A stretch of DNA of 64,000 nt from Bradyrhizobium erythrophlei (GCF_900129425.1 NZ_LT670817.1:8336001-8400000); one strand, 5' to 3'; numbered from the stretch's first letter, positions 34,474-44,553 are shown. Notes: a model not told the origin generated them from the letters alone. Made by a program: numbers and translations.

Positions 34474-35715
34474 ATGGCGCGCCTCAAGTTCGGAGCCTTC
34501 CTCGCCCCGCATCACCCGATCGGCGAGCATCCGATGCTGCAATTCCGCCGCGACCTTGATTTTGTCGAGCAGATCGATGCGCTCGGCTTCGATGAATTCT
34601 GGTGCGGCGAGCATCATTCATCAGGCTGGGAAATGATCGCGTCGCCGGAGATGTTTCTGGCCGCCGCCGGCGAACGCACCAAGCGGATCAAGCTCGGCAC
34701 CGGCGTGGTCTCGCTGCCCTATCACCATCCCTTCAACGTCGCGCAGCGCATGGTGCAGCTCGACCACATGACCGGAGGCCGTGCCATCTTCGGTTCCGGC
34801 CCCGGCGCGCTGGCTTCCGACGCGCATACGCTCGGCATCGACCCGATGACGCAGCGCGACCGTCAGGACGAGGCGATCGCGATCATTCGCCGGCTGTTTC
34901 GGGGCGAACGGGTAACCGCCAGGAGCGACTGGTTCACCATGAACGACGCGGCGCTGCAGATCCTGCCGCTGCAGGAAGAGATGCCATTCGTGGTGGCGTC
35001 GCAGATTTCACCGTCGGGCATGACGCTGGCCGGCAAATACGGCATCGGCATCATCTCGCTCGGCTCGATGTCGACGCAGGGCCTGATGGCGCTGCCGACG
35101 CAATGGGGCTTTGCCGAGGATGCCGCCAGGAAGCACGGCACCACCGTGAGCCGGTCCGACTGGCGCGTGCTGCTGAGCTGGCACATCGCCGAGACCCGCG
35201 AACAGGCGCGGCGCGAGGCCGGCGCCGGGCTGATGCGCTGGCACAACGAATATAATGTCGGCACGCTGCAGCGGCCGGGCCTGCTGCCGTTCACTTCGCC
35301 CGACGACGCCGTGGAGAAAACCGCCGGCGGCGCGGGCGCGGCCTCCACCATCGGCACCCCCGACGATCTGGTCAAAACCATCAAGAGCCTGATGGAAGTG
35401 TCCGGCGGCGTCGGCACCATCGTCGGCTTCGTGCACGACTGGGCCAATCCGGAAAACACCCGGCGCAGCTGGGACATGGTGGCCCGTTATGTGGTGCCGG
35501 AAATCAACGGCTATGTCGCATCGCTGCGCAAATCGCAGAAATTCGTGATCGAGAATCGCGCGGTATTCGAGCGCGCGGGGCAGGCGGTGATGGCGAAGAT
35601 CATGGAGAACGACAAGGCCGCGGCGGCCCTTCCGCTCACCGGCCCCGGCCGCGTCGCGATCCCGACCATCAACGCGCCGGATCTGCAGCAGGAAGCCGCC
35701 AAACGGAAGGCGTGA
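34474..35715 (+). CDS. LLM-class flavin-dependent oxidoreductase
   Basis: A 413-residue flavin monooxygenase of the luciferase-like family. The first segment RLKFGAFLAPHHPIGEHPMLQFRRDLDFVEQIDALGFDEFWCGEHHS, the LGTGVVSLPYHHPFNVAQRMVQLDHMTGGR and the SGPGALASDAHTLGIDP segments match the limonene 1,2-monooxygenase/alkanesulfonate-type group that uses FMNH2. The start ATG follows a GGAGAGA site. A 7-base hairpin (TCCCGGC / GCCGGGA, 35735-35765) follows the stop. Substrate is unknown. Confidence 0.9.
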   Translation: MARLKFGAFLAPHHPIGEHPMLQFRRDLDFVEQIDALGFDEFWCGEHHSSGWEMIASPEMFLAAAGERTKRIKLGTGVVSLPYHHPFNVAQRMVQLDHMTGGRAIFGSGPGALASDAHTLGIDPMTQRDRQDEAIAIIRRLFRGERVTARSDWFTMNDAALQILPLQEEMPFVVASQISPSGMTLAGKYGIGIISLGSMSTQGLMALPTQWGFAEDAARKHGTTVSRSDWRVLLSWHIAETREQARREAGAGLMRWHNEYNVGTLQRPGLLPFTSPDDAVEKTAGGAGAASTIGTPDDLVKTIKSLMEVSGGVGTIVGFVHDWANPENTRRSWDMVARYVVPEINGYVASLRKSQKFVIENRAVFERAGQAVMAKIMENDKAAAALPLTGPGRVAIPTINAPDLQQEAAKRKA

Positions 35716-35821
35716 AAGCGAGCAACCGCTGTCCTCCCGGCTTGCGCTCGCGCTGCTTGCCGGGACGAATAGTGGTGATGCAATGCACCGCCGCGGTACT
35801 GCAATCACCCGCCGGGCTTAT

Positions 35822-36646
35822 TCACTTCCCGTAATAATCCTGCACGGTCTGCCATGCCACGGTCTGCAGGAAATGCGCCGTAGGCTCGTCGATACCCGCA
35901 AGATAGCTGTTGCCGACCGGCGAGCGTCCGGTCAGCGCGGCGAACACCGTGCAGGCGGCGAGATAGGTTCCGGCCAGGCTCGGATGGCGCTTGTCCGCGG
36001 CATAGAGATTGAGCTCCGGCTGCCCGGAAAGCGCCCGCGCGAAGGCGAGGCCCGCCGGTATCACCAGCGCGTCGTTGGCGTTGCCTGCGATCGTATAGGC
36101 TTCGGCCAGTTGCGCGGTCATCTCCGGCTTGTCGGCATAGGCCCAGGACATGAAGAACACGGGCCTGGCGCCGTGCGCGCGCACGATGTCGCTGTCCTTT
36201 TTGGCAAATTCGGTGAATACCGTCTTGAGCCTGGGATGGATCGGGCACTGGCTGCAATCCATCATGACAGCGGCATCGAACAGCTTGTCGCGCTTGTTGA
36301 AGACGACATTGTTATGGTCGTCGAACGAATAGGAGCCGATGGCGTTGGGCCGGAAATAGCTCTCGACATCATGCCAGTCGAAGCCTGAGCCGCCGATCGT
36401 CACCATCGTGGCGCGATAGTCCTGCTTGTGATCGGGGTCCGCGGCCTTTTCCAGCAGGCTCACATGGCTCGGCAGGCCGTTGTTGTAATAGAAGAAGCTG
36501 TTGCCGATGAAGATTTCGCTCTTCGGGAAATCGGGGCCGAGGCTGGTGACGACGGGTTTGGTTTGCGCCAGCGCGGCGGTCGGCCCTGCCGCGATACAGC
36601 CCGCGACCGCCAGCATGACCAACATCGCTCTGAACATTCCCGGCAT
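35822..36646 (-). CDS. Periplasmic SGNH/GDSL-type hydrolase
   Basis: A secreted protein of about 274 residues. A signal peptide (AMLVMLAVAGCIAAGPTAALAQ) is followed by the SGNH blocks IFIGNSFFYYNNGL (oxyanion), a TIGGSGFDW segment, and the catalytic pair DKRHPSLAGTYLAA near the C-terminus. It probably hydrolyses an ester in the periplasm; the substrate is unknown. The ATG at 36646 is six bases from AGGGAGA; the ATG two codons earlier (36652) lies too close to it. Confidence 0.85.
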   Translation of the reverse strand: MPGMFRAMLVMLAVAGCIAAGPTAALAQTKPVVTSLGPDFPKSEIFIGNSFFYYNNGLPSHVSLLEKAADPDHKQDYRATMVTIGGSGFDWHDVESYFRPNAIGSYSFDDHNNVVFNKRDKLFDAAVMMDCSQCPIHPRLKTVFTEFAKKDSDIVRAHGARPVFFMSWAYADKPEMTAQLAEAYTIAGNANDALVIPAGLAFARALSGQPELNLYAADKRHPSLAGTYLAACTVFAALTGRSPVGNSYLAGIDEPTAHFLQTVAWQTVQDYYGK

Positions 36647-36818
36647 ATCCATTCTCCCTGATCGATCTTGTTTTGCCGCACCCTATCATGAGCGACGGGT
36701 TTGTCGCGCCGGAGGGATCGGCTTGATTTCCAGTCGAGATCATGAGGCTTTGCACGGAAGGGACAAAGGGCTATTTTAGCAAGCCGGGGTTGTGCCGGGC
36801 ACAACGGGAGCGGTGGCG

Positions 36819-38195
36819 ATGTCGATGCAAAATGTGGCTTCCCCCGCGGTGACGCTGACGTCACCGAAACGCAATTCAATGACGCACATTCCCGGCGACG
36901 AGGGCTGGCCGATCATCGGCAAGACGCTCGAAGTGCTCGCCGATCCCAAGGGACAGGTAGAGCGGCAAGCCGCCAAATACGGCCTGGTCTATCGCAGCCA
37001 CATCTTTGGCGAGACCAGCCTGGTGCTGCTGGGACCCGAGGCCAATGAACTGGTGCTGTTCGACCAGGCCAAGCTGTTCTCCTCGAGCCTCGGCTGGGGG
37101 CCGATTCTCGGCCGGTTGTTTCCGCGCGGGCTGATGCTGCTGGATTTCGAGGAGCACCGCCTGCACCGGCGCGCGCTATCGGTGGCATTCAAATCCGGAC
37201 CGATGAAATCCTATCTTGGGAAGCTCGATACCGGCATCGCGGCGCGGGTCGCGCAATGGAAGGCGCAACCGGGGCCGATACTGTTCTATCCGGCGATGAA
37301 GCAGCTGACGCTCGATCTGGCCGCGACCTCGTTTCTCGGCGCCGATATCGGACCAGAGGTCGACGAGATCACGCGTGCCTTTGTCGACATGGTAGCCGCC
37401 GCGGTCGCCGTCATCCGCAAGCCCCTGCCGGGTACGCAGATGGCGCGCGGCGTCAGGGGCCGCAAATGCATCGTGGCCTACTTCTCGGAGCAGATCCCGA
37501 TCCGCCGCGCCAAAGGCGGCGAAGACCTGTTCTCGCAGCTGTGCCGCGCCACCCATGAGGACGGCGCGCTGCTGTCGACCCAGGACATCGTCGACCACAT
37601 GAGTTTCCTGATGATGGCCGCGCACGACACGCTGACCTCGTCGCTGACGTCTTTCGTGCAGGCGCTCGCCGCCAATCCGGATTGGCAGGACAAATTGCGC
37701 GACGAGGTCGCTGCGCTCGGTATCGCCGCGGACCAGGCCACTACATCAGACAATCTCGATGCCATGCCGCTCACCGAGATGGCATTCAAGGAAGCGCTGC
37801 GGCTGAAGCCTCCGGTGCCCTCGATGCCGCGCCGCGCGGTCCGCGATTTCACCTTCAAGGGCTACGCGATCCCGGCCGGCACCCAGCTCGGCATCAATCC
37901 GGTGTTCACCCACCACATGCCGGAGATCTGGCCCGATCCGGAACGCTTCGATCCGATGCGCTTTACCGACGATGCGCAGCGCGGCCGCCATCGGTTCGCC
38001 TGGGTGCCGTTCGGCGGCGGCGCGCATATGTGCATCGGGCTGCACTTCGCCTATATGCAGGCGAAATGCTTTGCGCGGCATTTCCTGCAGAATCTTACCG
38101 TCTCGATGGAGCCGGGCTACACGTCGAATTGGCAGATGTGGCCGATCCCGAAGCCGCGCGACGGATTGCGGGTGACGCTGTCCCCGATCAAGTGA
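36819..38195 (+). CDS. Cytochrome P450
   Basis: A soluble P450 of 458 residues. The I-helix segment MMAAHDTLTSSLT, the K-helix ExxR (KEALRLKPPVP), and the heme loop FGGGAHMCIGLHF (Cys ligand) are present. The overall pattern (IPGDEGWPIIGKTLEVLADPKG) resembles the CYP120/CYP26-like clade. No ferredoxin or reductase gene is adjacent. A GGGAG site lies about 9 bases before ATG 36819; an upstream GTG at 36792 is less likely. The product convergent to it is an SDR. Confidence 0.92.
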   Translation: MSMQNVASPAVTLTSPKRNSMTHIPGDEGWPIIGKTLEVLADPKGQVERQAAKYGLVYRSHIFGETSLVLLGPEANELVLFDQAKLFSSSLGWGPILGRLFPRGLMLLDFEEHRLHRRALSVAFKSGPMKSYLGKLDTGIAARVAQWKAQPGPILFYPAMKQLTLDLAATSFLGADIGPEVDEITRAFVDMVAAAVAVIRKPLPGTQMARGVRGRKCIVAYFSEQIPIRRAKGGEDLFSQLCRATHEDGALLSTQDIVDHMSFLMMAAHDTLTSSLTSFVQALAANPDWQDKLRDEVAALGIAADQATTSDNLDAMPLTEMAFKEALRLKPPVPSMPRRAVRDFTFKGYAIPAGTQLGINPVFTHHMPEIWPDPERFDPMRFTDDAQRGRHRFAWVPFGGGAHMCIGLHFAYMQAKCFARHFLQNLTVSMEPGYTSNWQMWPIPKPRDGLRVTLSPIK

Positions 38196-38267
38196 GCGGA
38201 CCAGGCCAGGGCTGAGCCTAACCGTCGAATCGTTCGAGCCCGGCGGGTGCCGGGCGACGCGCAGGCT

Positions 38268-39110
38268 TCACCCCGCGCCCTGATCGAACGCCTTGCGTAT
38301 GGCGACCAGACCCTGCTGCTGCGCCGTCCAGTTGCGGCCGCCGGTAATGGCGCCATCGACCACCAGATCGTGGCCATTGATAAAGCTGGATTCGTCGCTG
38401 GCGAGAAACACCGCGGCATGCGCGATGTCTTCGGGCAGTCCGGCGCGCTGTATCGGCTGCGCGGTCTTGTAGATCTCGCGCATCACATCGGGCGTTTTCT
38501 CTGCCGCCTCGACCGAAAGGCCCAGCGCCTTGCCGAAAATTCCGGTGGCAATCGCGCCCGGCGAAATGCTGTTGACGCGGATGCCGGACTCGCCAAGCTC
38601 CATCGCCACGCATTTGGTGAGGTGAATGACGGCGGCCTTGGCCGCGCCATACACCACCGACGACGAGAACCCGGCCAGCCGTCCGGCGATGCTGCCATTG
38701 TTGATGATGCTGCCGGAGCCCTGGCGGCGCATATGGGGGGCGGCGTGCTTCATGCCGAGCATCACGCTGCGCACCAGCGTGGCCATCGCCGCGTCGAAAC
38801 GCCCGACCTCGAGGCCCTCGATGCCGCCGGTCTGCGCCGGGCCGCCGGCGTTGTTGAACAGACAATCGATGCGGCCGAATTTTTCGACCGCCGCGCCGAT
38901 CAGCGCCCGCATCTGTTCCTCGACCGTGACATCGGTCTGGCGGAAGATGCAGGCAGCGCCGAGTTTGCCAGCGAGCGCCTCGCCTTCCGGCGCGCGGCGT
39001 CCGGCGATGACGATCCTGGCGCCTTCCGCGACAAAAACTTCCGCGGTGCGCAGGCCGATGCCGCTTGTCGCGCCGGTGATAACCGCGACCTTGCCGTCCA
39101 GCCGTCCCAT
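38268..39110 (-). CDS. Short-chain dehydrogenase/reductase
   Basis: A 280-residue NAD(P)-dependent oxidoreductase. TGATSGIG (13-20) binds the cofactor, NNAGG follows near 84, and the catalytic Ser and YGAAK are near 140 and 155. GGAGGATAGT precedes the ATG at 39110. It is convergent with the P450, which hints at a shared oxidation route, but the sequences do not show a link. Confidence 0.92.
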   Translation of the reverse strand: MGRLDGKVAVITGATSGIGLRTAEVFVAEGARIVIAGRRAPEGEALAGKLGAACIFRQTDVTVEEQMRALIGAAVEKFGRIDCLFNNAGGPAQTGGIEGLEVGRFDAAMATLVRSVMLGMKHAAPHMRRQGSGSIINNGSIAGRLAGFSSSVVYGAAKAAVIHLTKCVAMELGESGIRVNSISPGAIATGIFGKALGLSVEAAEKTPDVMREIYKTAQPIQRAGLPEDIAHAAVFLASDESSFINGHDLVVDGAITGGRNWTAQQQGLVAIRKAFDQGAG

Positions 39111-39233
39111 ACTATCCTCCTCGTTCAGAGCGATGCCGATTTCAGTATATCCCCGCCCGGCCGGAGCAACGCAAGCCCTGCCGTGTCGCGTGCACCAGTG
39201 AGCCGTCGGAACCGGCACTTTATCGCCAGGCCC

Positions 39234-39317
39234 GTGATGCCCGGCCTTGTGCAATGCCTCGATGTCTTCCTACGCTGCCGCAAGAAAGACTGTCATGGCC
39301 AGGGCCCGGCCATGACG
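39234..39317. repeat. Degenerate paired palindromic repeat
   Basis: A worn relative of the BIME-like unit (GATGCCCGGCC, CGATGTCTTCC, GTCATGGCCAGGGCCCGGCCATGAC). It is in the 329-base gap between the SDR start and the HWE kinase gene; the rest of the gap holds no evident gene. Confidence 0.5.
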
Positions 39318-39439
39318 CGGCGGATTGCTTGCATGCTTATTCACGGGGTTGAACGGCGTGTTCCGGCCACACTCCCGGACCGCGTATTCTTCGTTATCCT
39401 CGCCTTATTTTGGATTAGCTGATCGGTTGATGTGACCTT

Positions 39440-40402
39440 ATGGGGAAATTGATCGACGAGTTTCGGCGGGGCTGGCAAGGGACAGCCCTACCATCGCCGC
39501 TTTTCAGCATTGGATTTGCGGCCTGCTGCCTCGCGCTGGCGACCGTGGCGCGATGGTCGCTTTCGCTGATGCGGCCCGACGTCTTTTTCACCCCGTATTT
39601 TCCGGCGGTGTTCTTTGCCACCGCGTTCGGCGGCTTCCGTGTCGGGATTGCGACGGCCGTCGCCGGGGGGGTGCTCGGTGCGACCGTCAATTTCAGCGAT
39701 GCGTCGGCCGATTTCGCAAGGCTGGCGCTTCTGGCGATTTTTCTGCTCGTATGCGGCCTCACGATCTGGGGCATCGAGCATTTCCGATCGGTCGCCGCGC
39801 ATCAGCGACAGATATCAAAACGCCTGATCCAGGAGGAGGAGTACCGCAAGCTCGTGGTCGACGAGCTTCAGCACCGGCTGAAAAACAAATCGTCGACCAT
39901 CCACGCCGTTCTCCACCAGGTGCTGTACGATCAGCCGCTGATCTGGGCCAGCATCGATCAGCGGATACGGGCGCTGTCGGCGACCGACGACCTGATCGCA
40001 CGGGTCGATGGCAGCGGTTGCGACATCAAGGATCTCCTGCTCTCCGAGCTTGGGCCCTACGGTCATGTCCGATTTACCCTCAACGGCAATCCGCTGTTTC
40101 TACCCGCGAAGCTGGCGGTGAGCTTTGCGTTGATGTTTCACGAGCTTGCCACCAATGCCGGCAAATACGGCGCGTTTTCTTCCCCGCACGGGCTGCTGCA
40201 GGTGGCATGGTCGGTGTCGGACGATCGCCTCAATATTACCTGGGACGAGACCGAAGGTCCGCCGGTCGGCGCGATCGGGCGAGCCGGCTTCGGGACCAAG
40301 CTCCTGAAATCGGCGCTCGGGCCTTTCGATGGCAAGACCGAGATCGCTTTTTTGAAAACCGGGATTCATTGCACCATGCAGTGCCGCATCCCTCCGAGCT
40401 GA
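39440..40402 (+). CDS. Membrane HWE/HisKA_2-type sensor histidine kinase
   Basis: A 320-residue kinase. Residues about 20-115 hold several hydrophobic segments of the DUF4118/KdpD-like type (SLSLMRPDVFFTPYFPAVFFATAFGGFRVGI). The H-box VVDELQHRLKNKSSTI near residue 140 marks the HWE/HisKA_2 group, which often lacks a paired DNA-binding regulator. The ATPase part (MFHELATNAGKYGAF, GFGTKLLKSAL) follows. The signal is unknown. The next gene on the same strand is a GGDEF-EAL protein, 227 bases away. Confidence 0.88.
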   Translation: MGKLIDEFRRGWQGTALPSPLFSIGFAACCLALATVARWSLSLMRPDVFFTPYFPAVFFATAFGGFRVGIATAVAGGVLGATVNFSDASADFARLALLAIFLLVCGLTIWGIEHFRSVAAHQRQISKRLIQEEEYRKLVVDELQHRLKNKSSTIHAVLHQVLYDQPLIWASIDQRIRALSATDDLIARVDGSGCDIKDLLLSELGPYGHVRFTLNGNPLFLPAKLAVSFALMFHELATNAGKYGAFSSPHGLLQVAWSVSDDRLNITWDETEGPPVGAIGRAGFGTKLLKSALGPFDGKTEIAFLKTGIHCTMQCRIPPS

Positions 40403-40629
40403 GCGTTTTCATGCCGCGATGCCGGTCGCGCGCGGCCGCCCCCTTCAAGGGTAATGTGGGCAGCAAGCGTTGCCGAACGCGCGCCGGTGTCGCGTACCGG
40501 ACAGTTCTGAAGCGGCCGTTGACATTCTGTTAATGACAACTCGCGGCGCTTCGATCCGAATGGATGGCGCCACCGCGGCCCGGCATGTTTCTCGGATCCA
40601 TTTAACCAAACCTACAACAGACCCCGGCA

Positions 40630-42426
40630 ATGTCGGCGGTCATGCAAAGCCGCAACAATCATGAGCTACAGCCCGCCGCAATGGACAGCGATGGCGCTTT
40701 CGCGCTCGAGACCGAGCTGAACATTCTGCGGGACGTTTTCAGGATGCTCCCGAACGGCGTGACGCTCCAGGACGAGCAAGGCCGCTTCCTGCTGGTGAAC
40801 GATGCCGCGGCGGCGCAGCTTGGGATGGCCTCCGCCGGGCCACCTGCGCCGGCTTCGAAAGAATTGAGCGATCGCCGCGATGCCGCCATGGCAGTGCTCC
40901 ACGCCGGCCACGCGGCTGTAACGGAGGAATTGGTGACCAGCGGCCCGGTCAGACAGGTCTTCCTCACCGCCCATCGCCCGGTTCGTATCGCGGACCGCGA
41001 TCTGCTGCTTTCGAGTTCTGTCGACATCAGCGGGCAAAAGGCCGTCGAGGATCAGTTGTTCCGCTCGGCCTATTATGACGAACTCACCGGCCTGCCGATG
41101 CGGCGGGTGATCGAACATCGCGCCAACAGCCTGCTGCAGCACGACGAAACGCATACGCGGTTCGCGCTGGCGTTTCTCGACATCGACAATTTTAAGCACA
41201 TCAACGACTATTACGGCCACGCGATCGGGGATGCGCTGCTGGTCGAAGTCGCCAAGCGGCTCGGACGCGACCTGCGCGAATCCGACATGCTGTCGCGGAT
41301 CAGCGGCGACGAATTCCTGCTGCTGCTCAACCCGATTCAGAGCGAGCATGAGGTGGCCGAATACGTCCAGTCCGTGCTGGCGCGGCTCAGCGCCCCGTAT
41401 TTCATCGATGGATCGGAAGTATTCGCTTCCGTTTCGATCGGGGTGAGCCTGTATCCCGAGCACGGCCGCAGCTACGACGTATTGCGCCAGAACGCCGATA
41501 TCGCGATGTACCGCGTCAAGAACGACGGCAAGGGCGCGGTGGCGTTCTTCGACGCCGGCATGGAGCGCGAGGCGCTGGCGCGTATGAAAATCGAGCAATC
41601 GCTGCGGCTCGCCATTCTGGAAAAGCGCTTTTGCTGTGCCTTCCAGCCCAAGGTCGACATCAGGACTCAGGATATCAAGGGCATCGAGGCGCTGGTCCGG
41701 CTGCGCGACGACGAGGGCGTCATTCAGGCCCCCGGCACCTTCATCAATCTCGCCGTGGAATTGGGCCTGATCGACGAACTCACGCATCTGGTGCTGGCCG
41801 AGATCGTCAAGTCGATCGATCTGATCAACGAGACCTTCGGGCCCGACACCTCCATCAGCATCAACGTCGCGGCCAGGCAGGCCGGCAATCCGGAGTTCAT
41901 GCGCCCGTTCGCAGAGGCGATTGAAGCAACCGGATTTCCCAAACGTTTCATGATCGAGGTGACCGAGGACGCCTTCGTCGCCAAAACCCACTTCCAGGAC
42001 GAAATTCTGCCGATCTTCCGCCAACTCGGCGTCGGGATCTCGATCGATGATTTCGGCATCGGCTATTCGTCGCTGTCGGCGCTGGCCGACATCACCGCCG
42101 ACGAAATCAAGATCGACCGGTCCTTCATCACCGACATTCACAAGCGCCCGCGCAGCCAGGGGATTTTGCGCGCGATCGAATCGCTCAGCGAGGCGCTCGG
42201 CATGACGGTGGTTGCCGAAGGCATCGAAACCTTCGAGGAACTCGCCTATCTGCAGGCGGCCACCAAAATCCGCCATGCGCAGGGTTTCTACTTTTCCAGG
42301 CCGATCTTCCTGGAGGAACTCAAGCCGGCGGTCCGGATCTTCAGCGACGCGCGCGTCGGTCCGACTAGCCGGCCGCCCCAGGAAAACCGTCCGGCCTATT
42401 CCCGCGGCGAGCGCTATCGCCGCTGA
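40630..42426 (+). CDS. PAS-GGDEF-EAL c-di-GMP signalling protein
   Basis: A 598-residue soluble protein. Residues about 25-140 form a PAS-like sensor. The GGDEF domain (DELTGLPMRRVIE, LDIDNFKHIND) has the active-site loop as SGDEF instead of GGDEF. The EAL domain (IEALVRLRDDEGVIQAPGTFI, IDDFGIGYSSLSALADITADEIKID, AEGIETFEE) keeps the catalytic and metal-binding residues, so phosphodiesterase activity is likely; synthesis by SGDEF is possible but unsure. It may work with the HWE kinase gene upstream. Confidence 0.92.
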   Translation: MSAVMQSRNNHELQPAAMDSDGAFALETELNILRDVFRMLPNGVTLQDEQGRFLLVNDAAAAQLGMASAGPPAPASKELSDRRDAAMAVLHAGHAAVTEELVTSGPVRQVFLTAHRPVRIADRDLLLSSSVDISGQKAVEDQLFRSAYYDELTGLPMRRVIEHRANSLLQHDETHTRFALAFLDIDNFKHINDYYGHAIGDALLVEVAKRLGRDLRESDMLSRISGDEFLLLLNPIQSEHEVAEYVQSVLARLSAPYFIDGSEVFASVSIGVSLYPEHGRSYDVLRQNADIAMYRVKNDGKGAVAFFDAGMEREALARMKIEQSLRLAILEKRFCCAFQPKVDIRTQDIKGIEALVRLRDDEGVIQAPGTFINLAVELGLIDELTHLVLAEIVKSIDLINETFGPDTSISINVAARQAGNPEFMRPFAEAIEATGFPKRFMIEVTEDAFVAKTHFQDEILPIFRQLGVGISIDDFGIGYSSLSALADITADEIKIDRSFITDIHKRPRSQGILRAIESLSEALGMTVVAEGIETFEELAYLQAATKIRHAQGFYFSRPIFLEELKPAVRIFSDARVGPTSRPPQENRPAYSRGERYRR

Positions 42427-42470
42427 CCGGCGCACGCGCGGCGGTCAGCGCGTATTGATACCGATAGCGT

Positions 42471-43109
42471 CTATTTCGACAACGCCGGCAGCGGCGCCAC
42501 GCTGTCGTTCGGCGCGCCGGCCTGCATGGTGATCAGCGTCATCGAGACCAGATCGTAGTAACCGATGATGCCGATGATATCCATGATGCCGCGTTCGCCG
42601 AATTTTTCGCGCGCGGCGCCATAGACCGCGTCCGGCACCTGCTTGTCGCGGTACAGCGCCATGGCAAGATCGTACAGCGCGGCCTCGTCGTCCTTCATGT
42701 TTTCAGGGCGCTTGCCGGCCGAGATGGCGCTCAGGACGGCGGGATCGAGACCGGCCTTGAGCGCGAGCGGATAATGCGCGAACCATTCATACTGCGCGGT
42801 CCATTGCCGCGCGGTGATCAATATCGCGAGTTCGCTGAGGCGCGGCGGCAGCGAGGTGTGCCAGCGCAGGTAATCCGACAGGGCCGACAGCCGCGGCGCC
42901 AGATCGGGATTGCGGACATAGGCGCGGTAGGGAGGGTTGGTGATTTTCGCGTTGCGCGGCGGCGGGGCGATCATCTCGGCCCATGCCTTTTGCGCCGGCG
43001 TCAGCTCGTCGGCTTTTAATGGCGCGAAGCGGGTGATGTCCTCGGCGCGGCCGGCCTGCGGCATCGCGACCAGAGCCGCCAGACCAAAGGCGGCCAACAG
43101 ATGTTTCAT
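42471..43109 (-). CDS. Carboxymuconolactone decarboxylase-family protein, secreted
   Basis: A 212-residue protein with a signal peptide (LLAAFGLAALVAMPQAGRAE), so it would act in the periplasm. The core resembles the CMD/AhpD fold (WHTSLPPRLSELAILITARQWTAQYEWFAHYPLALKAGLDPAVLSAI), though the CxxC or CxxH of AhpD is absent. The role is unknown. The start at 43109 is favoured by the signal peptide and GGGAGAGA before it. It is divergent from the Liv-type operon. Confidence 0.8.
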   Translation of the reverse strand: MKHLLAAFGLAALVAMPQAGRAEDITRFAPLKADELTPAQKAWAEMIAPPPRNAKITNPPYRAYVRNPDLAPRLSALSDYLRWHTSLPPRLSELAILITARQWTAQYEWFAHYPLALKAGLDPAVLSAISAGKRPENMKDDEAALYDLAMALYRDKQVPDAVYGAAREKFGERGIMDIIGIIGYYDLVSMTLITMQAGAPNDSVAPLPALSK

Positions 43110-43165
43110 GGTTTCTCTCCCTGATAGCGCGGACTTCCTCCGCACCGGCTCTTTCGGCCGCGTTC

Positions 43166-43189
43166 CAAGACTATTCTCAAGACTATTCT
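43166..43189. repeat. 12-base tandem duplication
   Basis: CAAGACTATTCT occurs twice back to back in the 223-base divergent region between the secreted CMD-like gene and the Liv operon. It could be replication slippage; no function is evident. Confidence 0.7.
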
Positions 43190-43332
43190 GATGAAGGATG
43201 GGATCAATGGGGGGGTCGCGGGCCGGCGCGCGAAGGCCGCGGCGACAATGCCGCCTTGACCCGGGGGGAGCCCGCACCCTATCAGTGGCCGGCAGATCGC
43301 CTAACCGGAAGAAACCCAGGGGGAGAGTAGCT

Positions 43333-44517
43333 GTGCGAAAATCATTGATCGTTCACGGGATTGCCGTGGCTTTGCTGGGGACCGCCGCAGCGCATGCGGA
43401 CGATCTGAAGATCGCCTTGATCTACGGCAAAACCGGGCCGCTGGAGGCCTATGCCAAGCAAACTGAAACCGGTCTGCGGATGGGACTGGAATATGCCACC
43501 AAGGGCACCATGATGCTCGACGGGCGCAAGATCGTCATCATCACCAAGGACGACCAGAGCAAGCCGGATCTCTCCAAGGCCGCCCTCGCGGAGGCCTATC
43601 AGGACGACAAGGCCGATATCGCGATCGGCACCACATCGTCGGCCGCGGCGCTGGCCGACCTTCCGGTCGCCGAGGAAAACAAGAAGATCCTGATCGTCGA
43701 GCCCGCCGTCGCGGATCAGATTACCGGCGAAAAGTGGAATCGATACATCTTCCGCACCGCGCGCAATTCCTCCCAGGATGCGATCGCCAACGCGGTGGCG
43801 ATCGGCAAGCCGGGCGTCACCATCGCGACGCTGGCGCAGGACTATGCGTTCGGCCGTGACGGCGTCGCCGCCTTCAAGGAGGCGCTGGCCAAGACCGGCG
43901 CGACGCTCGCCGACGAGGAATACGTGCCGACCACTACGACCGATTTCACCGCGGCCGGCCAGCGCCTGTTCGACGCGCTGAAGGACAAGCCGGGACGCAA
44001 GATCATCTGGGTGATCTGGGCGGGCGGCGGCGATCCCCTGACCAAGCTGCAGGATATGGACCCGAAGCGTTACGGCATCGAGCTTTCGACCGGCGGCAAC
44101 ATCCTGCCGGCGCTCGCCGCCTACAAGCGGCTGCCGGGCATGGAAGGCGCGACCTATTACTACTACGACATTCCTAAGAACCCGGTGAACGACTGGCTGG
44201 TGTCGGAGCATCAGAAGCGCTTCAACGCACCGCCGGATTTCTTCACCGCCGGCGGCTTCTCCGTGGCGATGGCCGCGGTTGCTGCCGTCACCAAGGCGAA
44301 ATCGACCGACACCGAGAAGCTGATCGCCGCGATGGAAGGCATGGAGTTCGATACGCCGAAGGGCAAGATGATCTTCCGCAAGGAGGACCATCAGGCGCTG
44401 CAGAGCATGTATCACTTCAGGGTCAAGGTCGATCCGAACCTCGCCTGGGCGGTGAACGAACCGGTTCGCGAACTCAAGATCGAGGACATGAACATCCCGA
44501 TCCGCAACAAGCGCTGA
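43333..44517 (+). CDS. Liv-type ABC transporter substrate-binding protein
   Basis: First gene of a five-gene importer. A 394-residue periplasmic protein starting with a GTG, preceded by GGGGGAGA, and a signal peptide (IAVALLGTAAAHA). The mature part follows the LivK fold (LKIALIYGKTGPLEAYAKQTETGLRMGLEYATKG). Substrate is not indicated by sequence: branched-chain amino acids, amides or aromatic acids are all possible. The binding protein is separated from livG by a repeat-containing 184-base gap. Confidence 0.92.
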   Translation: MRKSLIVHGIAVALLGTAAAHADDLKIALIYGKTGPLEAYAKQTETGLRMGLEYATKGTMMLDGRKIVIITKDDQSKPDLSKAALAEAYQDDKADIAIGTTSSAAALADLPVAEENKKILIVEPAVADQITGEKWNRYIFRTARNSSQDAIANAVAIGKPGVTIATLAQDYAFGRDGVAAFKEALAKTGATLADEEYVPTTTTDFTAAGQRLFDALKDKPGRKIIWVIWAGGGDPLTKLQDMDPKRYGIELSTGGNILPALAAYKRLPGMEGATYYYYDIPKNPVNDWLVSEHQKRFNAPPDFFTAGGFSVAMAAVAAVTKAKSTDTEKLIAAMEGMEFDTPKGKMIFRKEDHQALQSMYHFRVKVDPNLAWAVNEPVRELKIEDMNIPIRNKR

Positions 44518-44553
44518 CGTTACCGTTCCTCGCGCCTTCGGCGTTGCGATTTC

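Noticed and set aside
40666..42435. Antisense frame over the GGDEF-EAL gene
   Set aside because: No recognisable protein and entirely overlapping a gene with intact EAL motifs.
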